DNA of 64,000 bases. Source: CBDBJK01 sp965206395 (GTDB lineage: Bacteria > Chloroflexota > Dehalococcoidia > Lucifugimonadales > CATOSD01). Below, piece by piece: positions 51,456 to 63,400 of the stretch. A model generated the notes under the pieces. That model had not been told where the DNA came from, searched no databases, and worked only from the letters and a program-made list of their open reading frames with translations. Made by a program: the position numbers and the translations under genes. The stretch spans positions 124,001 to 188,000 of the forward strand of contig CBDBJK010000031.1 in the NCBI GenBank assembly GCA_965206395.1, read 5' to 3'. The stretch's first letter is position 1, and each line of letters opens with the position of its first letter.

Positions 51456-52391
51456 ATGAGAGCATTGGTTACCGGCGGCGCGGGATTCATCGCTTCCCAC
51501 ATAGTGGATGCGCTTGTAGAGAAGGGTCACGACGTTACGATCGTGGATGACCTTTCGGCAGGCAACGAGGACAACGTGAACGCTCGCGCTCGCCTGCGCA
51601 AGCTCAACATTACCGACTTTGAGGCGCTAGATGCTGTTTTCGCCAGCGAGAAGCCAGAGATCGTGTATCACCTTGCGGCCCAGACGAGCGTTAGGCACTC
51701 GATGGCAGACCCTTCCTTCGATGCCAGGGTAAACGTCATAGGCTCTATCAATACCCTTCAAAGCTGCGTGAATCACGGTGCGTCAAGAATTGTGTTTTCT
51801 TCAACCTGCGCAGTCTACTCCGAGCCAGAGTACGTTCCCATGGGCGAGTCCCATCCTATTCGTCCGCAGTCGGCCTACGGGATGGCAAAGCACACCGTCG
51901 AAAACTATATCAGGTTCTACTCAGACGTCTACGGCCTTCGATACAAGGTCTTCAGGTATGGCAATGTGTACGGCCCAAGGCAAAGCCCGCACGGTGAAGC
52001 TGGCGTAGTTGCCATATTCACCGGCCAGTTGATGAACGGCGTCCAGCCCAAGATTTTCGGCGACGGCTCCAAGACCCGCGACTATATTTTCGTGTCAGAC
52101 GTTGTGCAAGCTAATATGATGGGATTGAGTGAAAAGGGCGACAATGAGATTTTCAACATCGCGCAGGGCATAGAAATATCAGACTTCGAGATTTTCGACG
52201 CGGTTCGCAACGCGACTGACTCGGATATAGAGCCTGTCTATGGGGAGAAGAGGGCGGGTGAAGCCGACAGGATCAGCCTGGACTGCTCAAAGGCGCGAAA
52301 TGGTTTGGGATGGTCACCCACTGTCCATCTACATGATGGAGTTCAACAGGTGGTCGCCCACTACCGCGAACGCCAACATGACGACAAATAG
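51456..52391 (+). CDS. NAD-dependent epimerase (UDP-glucose 4-epimerase type)
   Basis: A 311-residue extended SDR. NAD motif TGGAGFIASHIVDALVEKG at the N-terminus, HLAAQTSVRHSM near residue 80, catalytic Tyr/Lys in PQSAYGMAKHTVENY near 145, and YGPRQSPHGEAGVV near 175. It should interconvert nucleotide sugars for surface polysaccharide. Start at ATG 51456 with AGGAG ten bases upstream; earlier ATG at 51399 adds 19 residues with no match. Next to surface-protein genes, but it may serve cell-wide glycan synthesis. Confidence 0.88.
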   Translation: MRALVTGGAGFIASHIVDALVEKGHDVTIVDDLSAGNEDNVNARARLRKLNITDFEALDAVFASEKPEIVYHLAAQTSVRHSMADPSFDARVNVIGSINTLQSCVNHGASRIVFSSTCAVYSEPEYVPMGESHPIRPQSAYGMAKHTVENYIRFYSDVYGLRYKVFRYGNVYGPRQSPHGEAGVVAIFTGQLMNGVQPKIFGDGSKTRDYIFVSDVVQANMMGLSEKGDNEIFNIAQGIEISDFEIFDAVRNATDSDIEPVYGEKRAGEADRISLDCSKARNGLGWSPTVHLHDGVQQVVAHYRERQHDDK

Positions 52392-52545
52392 GCACACCGG
52401 CTCTCTTGATGAGCCTTTCCTTCGCTTTGTCGTTCTGGTGGCGAATGGATTTCCTGAAAACCACTCACGGTAATACTTGCGTGACATGCCTGATTGCTCA
52501 AAACGATGTTTCCTTCTGTGGAAGGATTGGGAGTGGTCATGCGGT

Positions 52546-52652
52546 ATCAGCTGGGTCTATCGCCATTTTATGGCATCGGAGCGCGTCAGTATTTCATGTC
52601 TTTCTGTGGAAGGACACGAAATACTGACGCGAGATAGACCCAGATGCTGATG
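52546..52652. repeat. large imperfect palindrome before the surface-protein genes
   Basis: The core at 52582-52631 pairs CGCGTCAGTATTTC with GAAATACTGACGCG, then TGTCTTTC with GAAGGACA around a TGTG loop. Outer arms ATCAGCTGGGTCTATCGC and GCGAGATAGACCCAGATGCTGAT extend it to ~105 bp. A second small hairpin TCCTTC-TGTG-GAAGGA at 52511 has the same loop. No T run follows the core. Confidence 0.7.
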
Positions 52653-52708
52653 TTTGCAGACCTGGAGCCTCTGGATAACAGGTAGGGGCGCAAAGGCAGC
52701 AGGTTTTC

Positions 52709-55234
52709 ATGAAAAAGAAATCCCTAATATACTCAGGCATTCTAGTTTTCCTTCTTGTTACCACCCTTTTTCTCGCAAACCGTGGGCTTGTTCGAGGCGT
52801 CATCCAGAATGCGGACATAAATCTGACTACCAATACCTCGCAGTACACCCCGGGTAGCACCGTTACATTCACCGGTACTCTGGATTTCGCGAATGGCGAG
52901 GAGGTCATCATCCCTCTAGTCCAGCTCAGAGTAAACGGACCTGACAGCGACGTCCTGAGTCCGTTGGATGTAACCCTACCAGTTCAAGCAGTCCAGAACC
53001 TCAATCTATCAAGCAACCCAGGTGTCACGGGAGCACTAACAGCAAGCGTTCAGTTCACGAACGTGATAAGCACCAGCGGAACAACCTCAGGCGGCACTCT
53101 GCCTGGAAGCACCTTACCGGGCGGGACATTACCTGGAAGCACTCTGCCGGGCAGCATCTGCTCTGGTGGAACTCTACCCGGCGGGACTTTACCCGGCGGG
53201 ACTCTACCCGGCGGTGGAACTCTACCCGGAAGCACATTGCCCAGCGGAGGGCAGTTCAAGGGCCTCAGCGAAGGAGCTAACATAACCTATACTCTCCAGT
53301 GGGTTCCGCCATCATCTCTCGGCCTCTATAAAAGTCAGCTAGAGGTGGTTGTGGCACTGGTGGGAACAAATGACTGCGGGGTTATGCGAAGCGGCATCGC
53401 GCAGTTTTCACTCGTGGCAGCCGCCACCGCAACGCCGGCGCCTGGCGGAGGCGGTGGCGGAGGCCTGCCGCCGACTGCTACACCAGAGCCAACTTTAACG
53501 GCCACGCCGAGTCCCACGCCGAGTCCCACGCCGAGTCCCACGCCGACTGCGACGCCAACGCCCATCGCGACGGCGACTCCTGAGGCTGTGTCAACTCCCG
53601 TACCTACCGCGACTCCCGATGTCTTACAAGAAGACATCGACGAGGTTGTCGATGAGGTCATAGATCTTGAGCCTGAACAGGCTGCCGACGTGATTGAAGA
53701 AACCCTGGTAGACCTTGGCGCGCAAGGCACTGCGGATGTGATTGAAGAGCTTATAGATACGTCAGGGATCAAGGCGGTGGTCGACATTATCGAGGAAGTG
53801 GGCATCGAGGCAGCAGCCCAGATAATTGAGGCGTTATCAGTTGAAGACGCCTCAGCCATCGTTGCTGAAATGGATACGACCATCGCAGCGGACATCTTGT
53901 CTGAAGTATCCGCAGTAGAAGGTGGCGCTATTCTCGACGAGGTGCCTACCGAGCAACTAACTGAAATCGTCCAGGCCATGGACGAGAGCGACCTGCTTAA
54001 CATACTGCCTGAAATGACGCTGGACAAGCTCTTGGCGATACCGCCTCAGGTGCTTTTCGACAGCCTTCCAATGGTAGCTGTGGATTCTATCGCGTTTGAA
54101 ATCCCCCCATCACTGGACCTTGATCTGCTTGGGCCTACTGTAGCGAGAGTCGGGAATGTCGTCATTTACACCATACCGGAGACAGGCGAGTTCGGATGGG
54201 CAACTCTTGTTGGAAGCCCTGTGTTCATCGATCAGATACTCGGCAAGTTCACAAGGAATCTGAAGGACGTCAGGATCAAAGTCGAAGAACTGGAACCTTC
54301 CGCGGAGGAACTTAACGATGTTCCCGTCTTCGACGCCGATCAGGTGATAGCGCCTCCCTTTTTCCGAATAGTCCTTGAGAATGCTGAATCAGAGGACTTG
54401 TCGGCGGTCCATTTTACGCTCAAAGTAACGAAATCCTGGTTGCAAGAAAACGACATTCACAAATGGTCTGTGCAACTCAATCGCCTCAATGAACAACTCG
54501 ACGCCTGGGTTCCTTTCCCAGCCAAACGAGTGGGTGAAGACGAAGACGTGATTTTCTACACCGTCGTCGTGCCTGGGTTCTCCATGTTTGCCATTACGGG
54601 CAGCGTAGAGGTGCGCGAACAGGTTTTCAGCGTTGCAGGTCTATCCATCAGTCCTGCGCAGCCGCAAGCCGGAGAAGATGTCGAGGTAACGGCCTTCGTG
54701 AGCAATTCAGGCGCGGTCACGGCGGTTTATCCCGCTAACCTTTGGGTTAATAATACTATCGAAGAATCAAAGACAGTCGTCCTGGACGCAGGGGAAACAC
54801 GTGTGGTCACGTTCACAACGCGGAGAACAGAGCCGGGCGACTACCAGATTCGGCTGGATCGATTGCTCGGTCAATTCTCGATCAGTCCGCAGTTGGAGCC
54901 TACCGCGACTCCAACAGTCGTGCCACCAACGGCTACTGCCACGTCAACGCCAGAGCCTACTGCGACGGCCAGAGCTATACGACCGACGCGAACTCCGAGA
55001 ATAACGGCCACCGAAACGCCAGCTTCATTGCCAACGCCGGAGCCTACCGCGACGGCCACACCACCGCCAACGATAGTGGCTACTTCCACGCCTACCACGG
55101 AAGGGCCGCCAGTTGACGATGACCAAGGCGGCACTCTGATAGGAATCATCTTGGGAATTGCCGCAGTAATCGGAATTGGAGCTACAGGGCTATTCGTCTA
55201 CGCTCGAAGACGGAGGCTGTCAAACCTAAATTAA
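52709..55234 (+). CDS. large cell-surface protein with PGF-pre-PGF and CARDB-like domains
   Basis: An 841-residue membrane-anchored extracellular protein. Signal anchor at residues 6-24. A beta-rich module (~30-225) is interrupted by tandem LPGGTLPGST repeats. A Pro/Thr linker follows at ~240-303, then a helical solenoid of ~15-residue repeats (ADVIEELIDTSGIKAVVDII, ~305-450) akin to MgtE N-terminal repeats. Then a PGF-pre-PGF-like region (~520-635), a CARDB-like beta domain (~640-727), a second Thr/Pro linker, a C-terminal membrane helix (GIILGIAAVIGIGATGLFVY, ~808-828) and a basic RRRR stop. The first module is shared with the next gene. Role unknown, likely adhesion or envelope structure. 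Confidence 0.8.
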   Translation: MKKKSLIYSGILVFLLVTTLFLANRGLVRGVIQNADINLTTNTSQYTPGSTVTFTGTLDFANGEEVIIPLVQLRVNGPDSDVLSPLDVTLPVQAVQNLNLSSNPGVTGALTASVQFTNVISTSGTTSGGTLPGSTLPGGTLPGSTLPGSICSGGTLPGGTLPGGTLPGGGTLPGSTLPSGGQFKGLSEGANITYTLQWVPPSSLGLYKSQLEVVVALVGTNDCGVMRSGIAQFSLVAAATATPAPGGGGGGGLPPTATPEPTLTATPSPTPSPTPSPTPTATPTPIATATPEAVSTPVPTATPDVLQEDIDEVVDEVIDLEPEQAADVIEETLVDLGAQGTADVIEELIDTSGIKAVVDIIEEVGIEAAAQIIEALSVEDASAIVAEMDTTIAADILSEVSAVEGGAILDEVPTEQLTEIVQAMDESDLLNILPEMTLDKLLAIPPQVLFDSLPMVAVDSIAFEIPPSLDLDLLGPTVARVGNVVIYTIPETGEFGWATLVGSPVFIDQILGKFTRNLKDVRIKVEELEPSAEELNDVPVFDADQVIAPPFFRIVLENAESEDLSAVHFTLKVTKSWLQENDIHKWSVQLNRLNEQLDAWVPFPAKRVGEDEDVIFYTVVVPGFSMFAITGSVEVREQVFSVAGLSISPAQPQAGEDVEVTAFVSNSGAVTAVYPANLWVNNTIEESKTVVLDAGETRVVTFTTRRTEPGDYQIRLDRLLGQFSISPQLEPTATPTVVPPTATATSTPEPTATARAIRPTRTPRITATETPASLPTPEPTATATPPPTIVATSTPTTEGPPVDDDQGGTLIGIILGIAAVIGIGATGLFVYARRRRLSNLN

Positions 55235-55500
55235 TGACGCAAACTGGCCTGACAATAACAAAAGAACGCAATTATAAGCTGAGACGATAGATTTCGAAAG
55301 GGTACATCAAGAATGTCAATACGATCACCTTAGCCTAATACTATGAATGCATTACTATTTTGCACGTCAATTGACCCTTAATTACAGGTTAAGAATGTAT
55401 AAAGTTCCGAAAAACTGTTTATTACTTTAAAGGCTATAGCGTAACAATCTAACCTAATCCTTCCGAGAAAGGACTAACGCGCTCATCAAGGCAGGTGACA

Positions 55501-56178
55501 ATGCGTACGAAGTCTTTTATCTATTCGGGTATTTTGATTGTTGTTCTGGTCATTCTCTCGGTTCTTGTGAACCAGGGAGTGGTACAGAGCTTAACGTCTA
55601 ATGCAGACGTTAACCTGGGTCTGACCGATCCCCCCCCATCCTCACAATACTTATTGGGGCAGACCATCAAATTCAATGGGTCTCTTGACTTTACAAACGG
55701 TGAAGAAATCCTCCTTCATGGTGTCCGCTTGAGGACAACGAACGGGCCGCAAGGTCTGGATGTGTTTTTGCCTGTGTCAGAAGGCCAGCATGACATATCC
55801 AGCCTGACGACCTCTTCGGCCGACACCCTGATAGTCACCGTCTCCTATACCAACGTTACCTACGGTGGTGCAGGGGGCGGCACTCTACCAGGTGGCACCA
55901 TACCGGGCAGCACCATACCGGGCAGCGGTGAATTCACTGGCACGGGCGTGGGTGCAGCCATAAACTACGACATCGAGTGGAATCCAGGCATCATGTTAGA
56001 CCCGCAGCCTGTTTTCACTTTGATTCCATCGATCGAGGAATTGTTTAGCATTCCTGTGATCCCTACTCCAATTCCACCAAACCCAGCGGATGTGCTGCCG
56101 AATACAACGCAGCAGTACGCGATCCCTATAGTTGGCGCTCCCAACGGAACACCTCTGCCAAACACAGAGGCGGCCTAG
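55501..56178 (+). CDS. N-terminal part of giant surface protein, ended by amber codon
   Basis: 225 residues from ATG 55501 (GTG 55495 is also possible). The signal anchor and first module resemble residues 1-225 of the upstream protein: KSFIYSGILIVVLVILSVL, DFTNGEE, and the GGTLPGGTIPGSTIPGSG linker. The frame stops at TAG 56176-56178. IS630 copy D follows at 56206. When the element and one TA are removed, the frame after TAG runs on without shift into the 6.5-kb reading frame beyond the element, so this is the front of one large gene now broken twice. Confidence 0.7.
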   Translation: MRTKSFIYSGILIVVLVILSVLVNQGVVQSLTSNADVNLGLTDPPPSSQYLLGQTIKFNGSLDFTNGEEILLHGVRLRTTNGPQGLDVFLPVSEGQHDISSLTTSSADTLIVTVSYTNVTYGGAGGGTLPGGTIPGSTIPGSGEFTGTGVGAAINYDIEWNPGIMLDPQPVFTLIPSIEELFSIPVIPTPIPPNPADVLPNTTQQYAIPIVGAPNGTPLPNTEAA

Positions 56179-56205
56179 GGCGGGTCGGGTGACATTCCTC
56201 AGCTA

Positions 56206-57454
56206 GTGGTCCAACATCATTGAAATGAATACCATGATAGTCATTGTTCCTCTTGGGGGTTCAATCGTAACGTTGAACCGAGGAGGAACCATGATGTCTA
56301 CCAAGAAGTACCGTATCAGACTGACTACCGACGAACAACAGGAACTCAACGCCTTGGTCTCACGCGGTCGGGCTGCGGCGTACAAACAGACCTATGCGCG
56401 CATTCTGCTGATGAGCGATGAGTCACGCTCGGACGGGGGAATGAAGGACGCGGACATCACCAGCGCGCTCGGTGTGGGACAGTCAACGGTCGAGCGAATA
56501 CGCAAGCGCTGTGTGGAGGAGGGGGTCGAGTCTGCGCTGAATCGCAAAAAGCAACTGCGTCGGCGTCAAAAGAGACTGGACGGCGAAGGTGAAGCACGGT
56601 TGATAGCGATGGCCTGCGGGGAACCGCCGGAGGGGCGTGCCAGTTGGACCCTGAAGCTGTTGGCTGACCAGTTGGTCGAGTGTGAGATAGTCGGGACCAT
56701 TAGCACCGAGACGGTTCGCCAGGCGCTTAAAAAAAAACGAACTGAAGCCGTGGCTGAAGCAGAGTTGGTGCATCCCGCCCGGTCAGAGCGCGGAGTTTGT
56801 GTGCGCGATGGAAGACGTGATGGAAGACGTACTGGAGGTCTACCAACGGCCGTACGATGGGAATGAGGTTCTGGTGTGCATGGATGAGACGAGCAAACAG
56901 CAAGTCAAGGAGACGCGAGTGCCGCGTCCCGCAGCGCCCGGCTTATCGGCGGCATACGACTACGAATACGAGCGCAATGGAGTGAGCAGCCTGTTCATGC
57001 TGTTTGCACCGTTGGACGGATGGTGCCGAGTCGAGGTCAGAGAGCGTCGCACGAAGGTGGACTGGGCGCATGTGATAAAGAAACTGGTCGACGAGGACTA
57101 CCCTGACAGAGACCGGATCGTGCTGGTAATGGACAATCTCAACACTCACAAGCTGTCCTCGCTATACGAGGCATTCGAGCCTGCTGAGGCGAGGCGTATA
57201 GCTGAGCGACTGGAGATACACTACACTCCCAAACACGGGAGTTGGTTGAATATGGCGGAGATAGAGATCGGTGTGCTGGCTCGACAGTGCCTGGACCGAC
57301 GGATTGCCAATCAAGACATCCTGCGCGGCGAGGTCAATGCTTGGCAGAATCAACGCAACCGGGATGTGATACGAGTGGATTGGCGCTTCACTACCGAGGA
57401 TGCGCGCATCAAGCTAAAGTCACTCTACCCATCAATACAAAAACGTTGAACCAC
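56206..57454 (+). mobile_element. IS630-family insertion sequence, copy D
   Basis: 1249 bp, flanked by TA at 56204-56205 and 57455-57456. Inserted in the coding sequence of the giant surface gene. Element plus TA duplication is 1251 bp, a multiple of three, so the flanking frames stay in phase. Confidence 0.95.
56291..57449 (+). CDS. IS630 transposase (split by frameshift), copy D
   Basis: Same two-frame transposase, joined at nine A residues (56729-56737). Private changes are QTYARIL (copies A-C QTHARIL) and GWCRVEV (GWRRVEV in the others). Catalytic residues kept. Confidence 0.9.
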
Positions 57455-57456
57455 TA

Positions 57457-60400
57457 GTGATAAGCTCCAACGCGAGCAGCAGCTTGCCCAACTTACCCAG
57501 CACCGACTATGCAGTTGAAGGTTTTGACATTCCCGACATTGTCGGGCTTGGCCTGGTGCCCACACCTCCACCTGGTGTCGGCAGCTTCCCCGCTACGACT
57601 GCGGGCTTCGACATACCAGATATGTCGGGGTTGGGCCTTTTGCCAACTCCTCCCGCGAGCGAGCCTGATCTACCATCTAACGTACTGGCATTTGCCGTCC
57701 CTGGCGGCGCAACACCAGGAGGCATCGCCTACGATGGCTCTGCTTCCTTCTACATTGTTACGAAGGGAACAGGCGGCTCAAGCAACGACCAGATTGTCAA
57801 GGTCGATTCCAGCGGAGTGGTTGATGGGGCCTGGGGAACAGGCGGCTATGTAGACGCTCCCAGCAACAACATCGATGGAATCGCCTATCTCGACAGCATG
57901 TTGTGGGTATTGGAAAACCAGTGGCGCTGTTTCGAGACGGTAGACCCTACCAATTGTGACAGGGCGCATCGCGTCTTCGAGATGGACCCCACCAGCGTTC
58001 CGGCATCGGACTCCGACTGGGGCGCTTTGTCCAAAATCTACGCTCCCGATCAGTGGGATGAGATGGGCGGCATCACAGCCAAGGGCAGCGGTTCGACAGG
58101 AACCCTGTGGCTGGCTAACAAATGGGGTTTCCGCCTCTACAACATCAACCAGAGCGGAGCCGAGATAGAATCTTTTTTCACTGACCAGTTCGTCGACGGG
58201 ATGGACGGCGTCGCCTATAGCACTGGCCCCACCACATCCGCGCCCGACGACTTCCTGATGACCAGCAGAAATGCGGTAATGAGTCAGTGGTCGACCAGCG
58301 CATCCAAGAGGCAGGACTTCACTACCTCCCTGTCAAACGTCAAAGGAATGACCTTCATAAGTAGTGTCCTGTACATGGCTAGCTCGGATGGAAACGTTTA
58401 CAAGGCGTTTGTCGGTGTCAACGTTACCACCGACCCGCGTGGAATCACCTACTCGCCTTCAACGGCATCGGTTGGTGAGGCGATTTGGATACTCGTCGAC
58501 GGCAGCCCCTTCGACAAGATCCTGAAGGTAAACCCCGACACTGGCTTGCTAATCAGCAGCTTCGGCACCAATGGTGCTGTTGACGCGCCTAGCAACAAGA
58601 CAGAGGGTATTACCTTCCTCGGTAGCTCTCTATACGTTATCGCCAACGAGTCGTTTGACCGATACATATACACGATAAATGCCACCAGCGGCGCGGTATC
58701 GGCGACAATGAACCTCGCGAACGTGAACGTCTGGGATGATCTGGCTGGTATTACTAACGATGGCACCAACGTGATCGTCCACACAAAGTCGTTCTGGAAC
58801 GGACTGTTCGTGTTGGACCCTAGCAACAGCTTTGAGAGGACTGGGACAGACGGCTTCCCGTGTTGTCCCAGCTTCAATGGCGCGAAGGGTCTGGCATATC
58901 ACAGCGGACGAGATTCGTACTATGCCGCCAACGGTGGCACGGTGGGCGTCTACACAGGCAACTTTGAGCTGGATACAGAGGTTGGGCTGACAGAAAGCGC
59001 CACGCCTTTGACCGGAATTCAGGGTCTAGCCTTTAACGGCGACCTCATGTTTGTAGCACATGACAACAGCGGTGGCAAGATCAGCAAGACCTTCCTTGCT
59101 ACTAACATTACGACAAAACCTCGCGGAATGGGCTTCAGCTCATCAAGCTCTACGCCCGGCGAGGCCCTCTGGATACTCGTTGACGGTAGCCCGCTGGACA
59201 AGTTGATGAAGGTTAACCCTTCGACAGGGTTACTTATCAGCTCGTTCGACACCGATGGTGTAATTGACGCGCCCAGCAGCAAGACCGAAGGCATCACCTA
59301 CCTGGATACAGGCGATCCTACGACGAGCTTCCTGTGGATCATCGCCAACGAAAACTCTGGCAGAAAGTTGTACAAGCTCAACGCCACTACTGGTGCGACG
59401 GTGTCAACTTTCGACGTGAGTAATACAGCAGATGTATGGGACGATATTGGTGGTATAACCAATGACGGAACCAACCTGGTGCTCTACGCCAAGACATTTA
59501 CCAGCGTGTGGACAATCGATCCGTCTGACGCCAGTAAGATCGAGCAGTCGTGGCCTTGCTGTGCGAACGCGTTCGGGGCTAAAGCTCTGGCATATCACAC
59601 TGGCCGAGGGCAAGTCTTCGCCGCCAAGAGCAGCAGCCTGCTGAGACTCGATTCGTCCCTGTTCCAGATCGAACTGGAGCAGAACCTGCTGATAGATGGT
59701 TCTCCTGCTGCGGGCGTCGAGGGTATGGTATTCAGCCAGGACGTTCTATACGTAGCCCGAAACGACGGCGGCACAGGCAAGGTAAGCCTGGGTGCGTTGC
59801 GCACCACGGTTACCAATCAGGCTACCGCAATGGCATACACCCCTACGGGGACTTCCATCAATGGTATCTTGGTTGACCGCGCCCTGTGGATACTGGTCGA
59901 CGGCAGCCCGTTTGACCAGCTATTGAAGGTTGACCCAGACGCCGGTACCCTGATGACCGACTTTAGCACTGACGGCGCTATAGAGACGCCCTCAGGCAAG
60001 ACAGCCGGACTCACGTACTTGAATAGCTCCCTGTGGATTGGCGCAAATGACACCGATGGCACAAAGCTGTACAAGATTAACCCGGCTAGCGGGGCACTAC
60101 TGCAGACGTTCACCCTGAACAACTGCCCGAACCCCTGTTCGTTCTTCGATAACATGGGTGGTCTGACCAACGATGGCACTAACCTGATTGTGTTCAGGAA
60201 GAACGACACCGGAGCAGTCTACCTAGACCCCCTCGATGGCACAAACGTTGAGGACAAGTGGGGCGGCGGAGCCTCCATCAATGGCGGCCAGTCTATAGCC
60301 TACATGTCGGCAAGGCAACAGCTATTCGTAGGCAAAAACGACAGAGTCGTCCAGTACGTCGTCGACGGCAGCAACCTGTTCATGGCTGACGAGTACACCA

Positions 60401-63400
60401 CGTCACTGTCTGACATTCGTGGCATGACCTTCATAGACAACGACGTATTGTACATCGCCCACGATAGCAGTGGGAAGGTCGTCAAGACTGCGATACCGTC
60501 CGACGTCAGCAACAATCCTCGCGGCCTGGCCTACGACTCAGGTGCAGACGAGTTGTACATCCTGGTGGACGGTAAGGCAGAAGACCACGTCATAGTTGTT
60601 GACAGAGTCTCGGGCGCGCAAATCCGCGACTTCCCTGTCAACGACCAGCAGAGCACCAATGCGATTACCTTCTTGAACGGCTCGCTATACGTGGCCGTGG
60701 AAGGAGAAGGGGTCTGCTGCGGGCCTCCACCCCGATTCATACTAGAGTTGAACTCCACCACTGGTGCTGTGATCAATCAGCTTAACACTGATGATCTACC
60801 CGGTAGGGTGTTTGGCCTGGACAACAACGGCACGAACCTTATAGCAGCGCCTGAGCACGGCGGACCTCACGTGGAGATTCTCGACCCCTCTGGCGGGTTC
60901 CGGATCGATGATATATTCTTCTTCGACCCGAGCAGCCCCTTCTTTGAGGAAGGTTTCGAGGGCCTGGCATACCGTGCGAGTGCTGAAGAGTATTTCCCAA
61001 TAAAGGGCAATACGGTATGGCGCTTCAATAAATCCGGTAGGTTGATTCAGGAGATCGACGTTACCACCGCAGGCTTTGCAAACGTGAAGGGCGCAGTCTT
61101 TGCAGGCAGCCAACTTTACCTGGCCGAGCGCAACGGTAACACCATTCACGCGACAGGCCTCCCTGTTCCGCCTACGGTAATCACGTCTAATCCAAAGGGT
61201 ATGGCAACCGACGGTACTAACCTATACCTGGTCATCGACGCCGAACCCAGAGACAAGATCATGAAGGTGGACACAGACGGTAACCTCGACGGCAGCTTCG
61301 GCTCCGGTGGTGTTACGGACTTGCCCGGAACAGAAGTTGGTGACATCGCCTTCCATGGCGGATCCCTCTTCGTGGTCACAAACGACGAAAGGACCATTCC
61401 TGACCAGTTCGGTGGTGGGTTCACTGTGGAAACCTTCCCGGTCATTCACGAAATAGACCCCAACACGGCCGTGGAATTGAACAGGAACAAGATCCATGTC
61501 CAAGACCAGTTCGGTCCTCCCTGGCAGCTCTTCGCCCCTATTGGCGCGCTAACCAGCGACGGCACCGACCTGTACCTGGGCGCCACTGGTGACACAGGTA
61601 TGCAGGGCACGTGGTTCAAGTGGAACCCATCCGGTGGGCCAGTAGAGCAAATCTTCGAGTTTGCAGGGCCGTTGCCGTTCATGCAGGGATTCCAGGCATT
61701 CACAGTGCTGCCAGACTCGCAGTTCCCTCCAGACCGACAGCTGGTCGCCAGCGGCCCAACGTTTGGCCCTGATGCCGACACAATCGTGCGGTTTGATAGG
61801 GACAGCGGAGCCATGTTCCGTGAGACCACGCAAGGAGCAACCGCCGGACAGTTCCATCTCACCGGCACAGACATCAAGGGCATGGCCTACATAGGGCGCA
61901 CGCTCTACGCCGCCGATGACCAGACCGATAAGGTCTACGGCACATCGCTGCCAGAAAACACAATCGAACTAACCATAGTGGGAGCCTACGACGCCAGCCT
62001 GAGTGTCGAGGTTAGCCCGGACGTAGGTGATCCTGGGACGGTTAACCCGCACCAGGGCAGCCCAGCGTCGTTCTCGATAGATCGAAATCCTAACGTTGTG
62101 GCGCAATTCACCACAGTAGAGACCGTGAGCGGCGTCGAGCCACTGCTGGAAGGCTTCGTGCTGACCGACACAGCGACGATACTCACAGGGCGTCTCAACG
62201 ACCCATCGATTGACGAGATTGAAGTCGGAATCCGGCTGCCATCTACCGTCCTGATAGACGACCATGCAGTACAGGGCCAGTCTGAAGCCCTGTGGGTAAT
62301 CAACTCTGTGAGTGGTGGACCGGCAGTATGGCACATAGCTTGCGAGGGCGATGCGTTCCCATCCAGGGTTACGTCCAGCCCGTGTTCGTGGCGCTATGCA
62401 AAGCCAAACCTGCCTACCTACTCCACAGGTGGCCCGACAGACGGCACATTGACAACCGCCAACTCTGTCGAAGTAAACCCTGGGACGAGACTTGAGTTCT
62501 TCACCGGCTACGCGACTGAGCTCAGCCCAGACTGTGACCTGAAACTGGTTGAGATTGCGCCGGTGACCACTGACGTGCAAGGAAACGAGCAGGTAGGTGT
62601 ATTCGAGGCAGTTGCTCAGATCGTCCGTAAGGGCGGTGGAGACGCCTTCCCGCCACCGGGTGCTCATGGGAGCTTCAATTTCATCGAGCTAGACCCGTTG
62701 TTCATCAATCCAAGCATGTCGCGTGTTGAAATGGAACTGTCAGCATTCGCCGGCCAGCGTGTCATGATAAGGTTCACATTCGACAGCATAGACGCGTTTG
62801 CTAACGATGGCGAAGGCTGGTACCTGGACGACATCAAGGTAACCGGTTCCGGTTTCAAGACCATCATAGTACCTACGACGCTTCTGGTGACGCCAATAAT
62901 GGACGGTGGGCAGGCCTTCTACCGAACCTTTAGCACGCCATTCGAGCTTGCTGAAGGCCAGAACGAAGTCGGCTTCATTGGCAGGCAGCCGTACAGCCCA
63001 TTCAATGACGGCTTTACGCTGATAACAGGCTTCGTCGACCAGACAGCTCCCCAAGTGACACTGTTCGGCGTACCAGGGGCTACATCGAACCTTGTGCAGA
63101 CACTGCAAGGGACAGTGCTAGACGCGACATTCCAGTCGCTGGACGTCACGCAGAAGAATCCGGACGGCTCAACGGTAGTCGTATTCAGCACTGGATCACT
63201 GCCAGAAGATGGTAGCTTCTCAGTGCCCGTGAGCCTGCTGGAGGGCGCGAATACCTTCACTGCAGTCGCAACGGACGGTGGCAACTTGAACGCCACTTCG
63301 ACACCACTGGTGGTCGTAGGTGATATAACCCCGCCTGCGGCGTCCATGAAGGTCGTAACCGTCACAAGCGCGGGTGAGGCTACAACCGGAGACCAGTTCT

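Noticed and set aside
53080..53240. Tandem DNA repeats, considered as a CRISPR-like array
   Set aside because: The units are 15-18 bp, contiguous and in frame, coding LPGGT/LPGST; there are no unique spacers and no cas genes.
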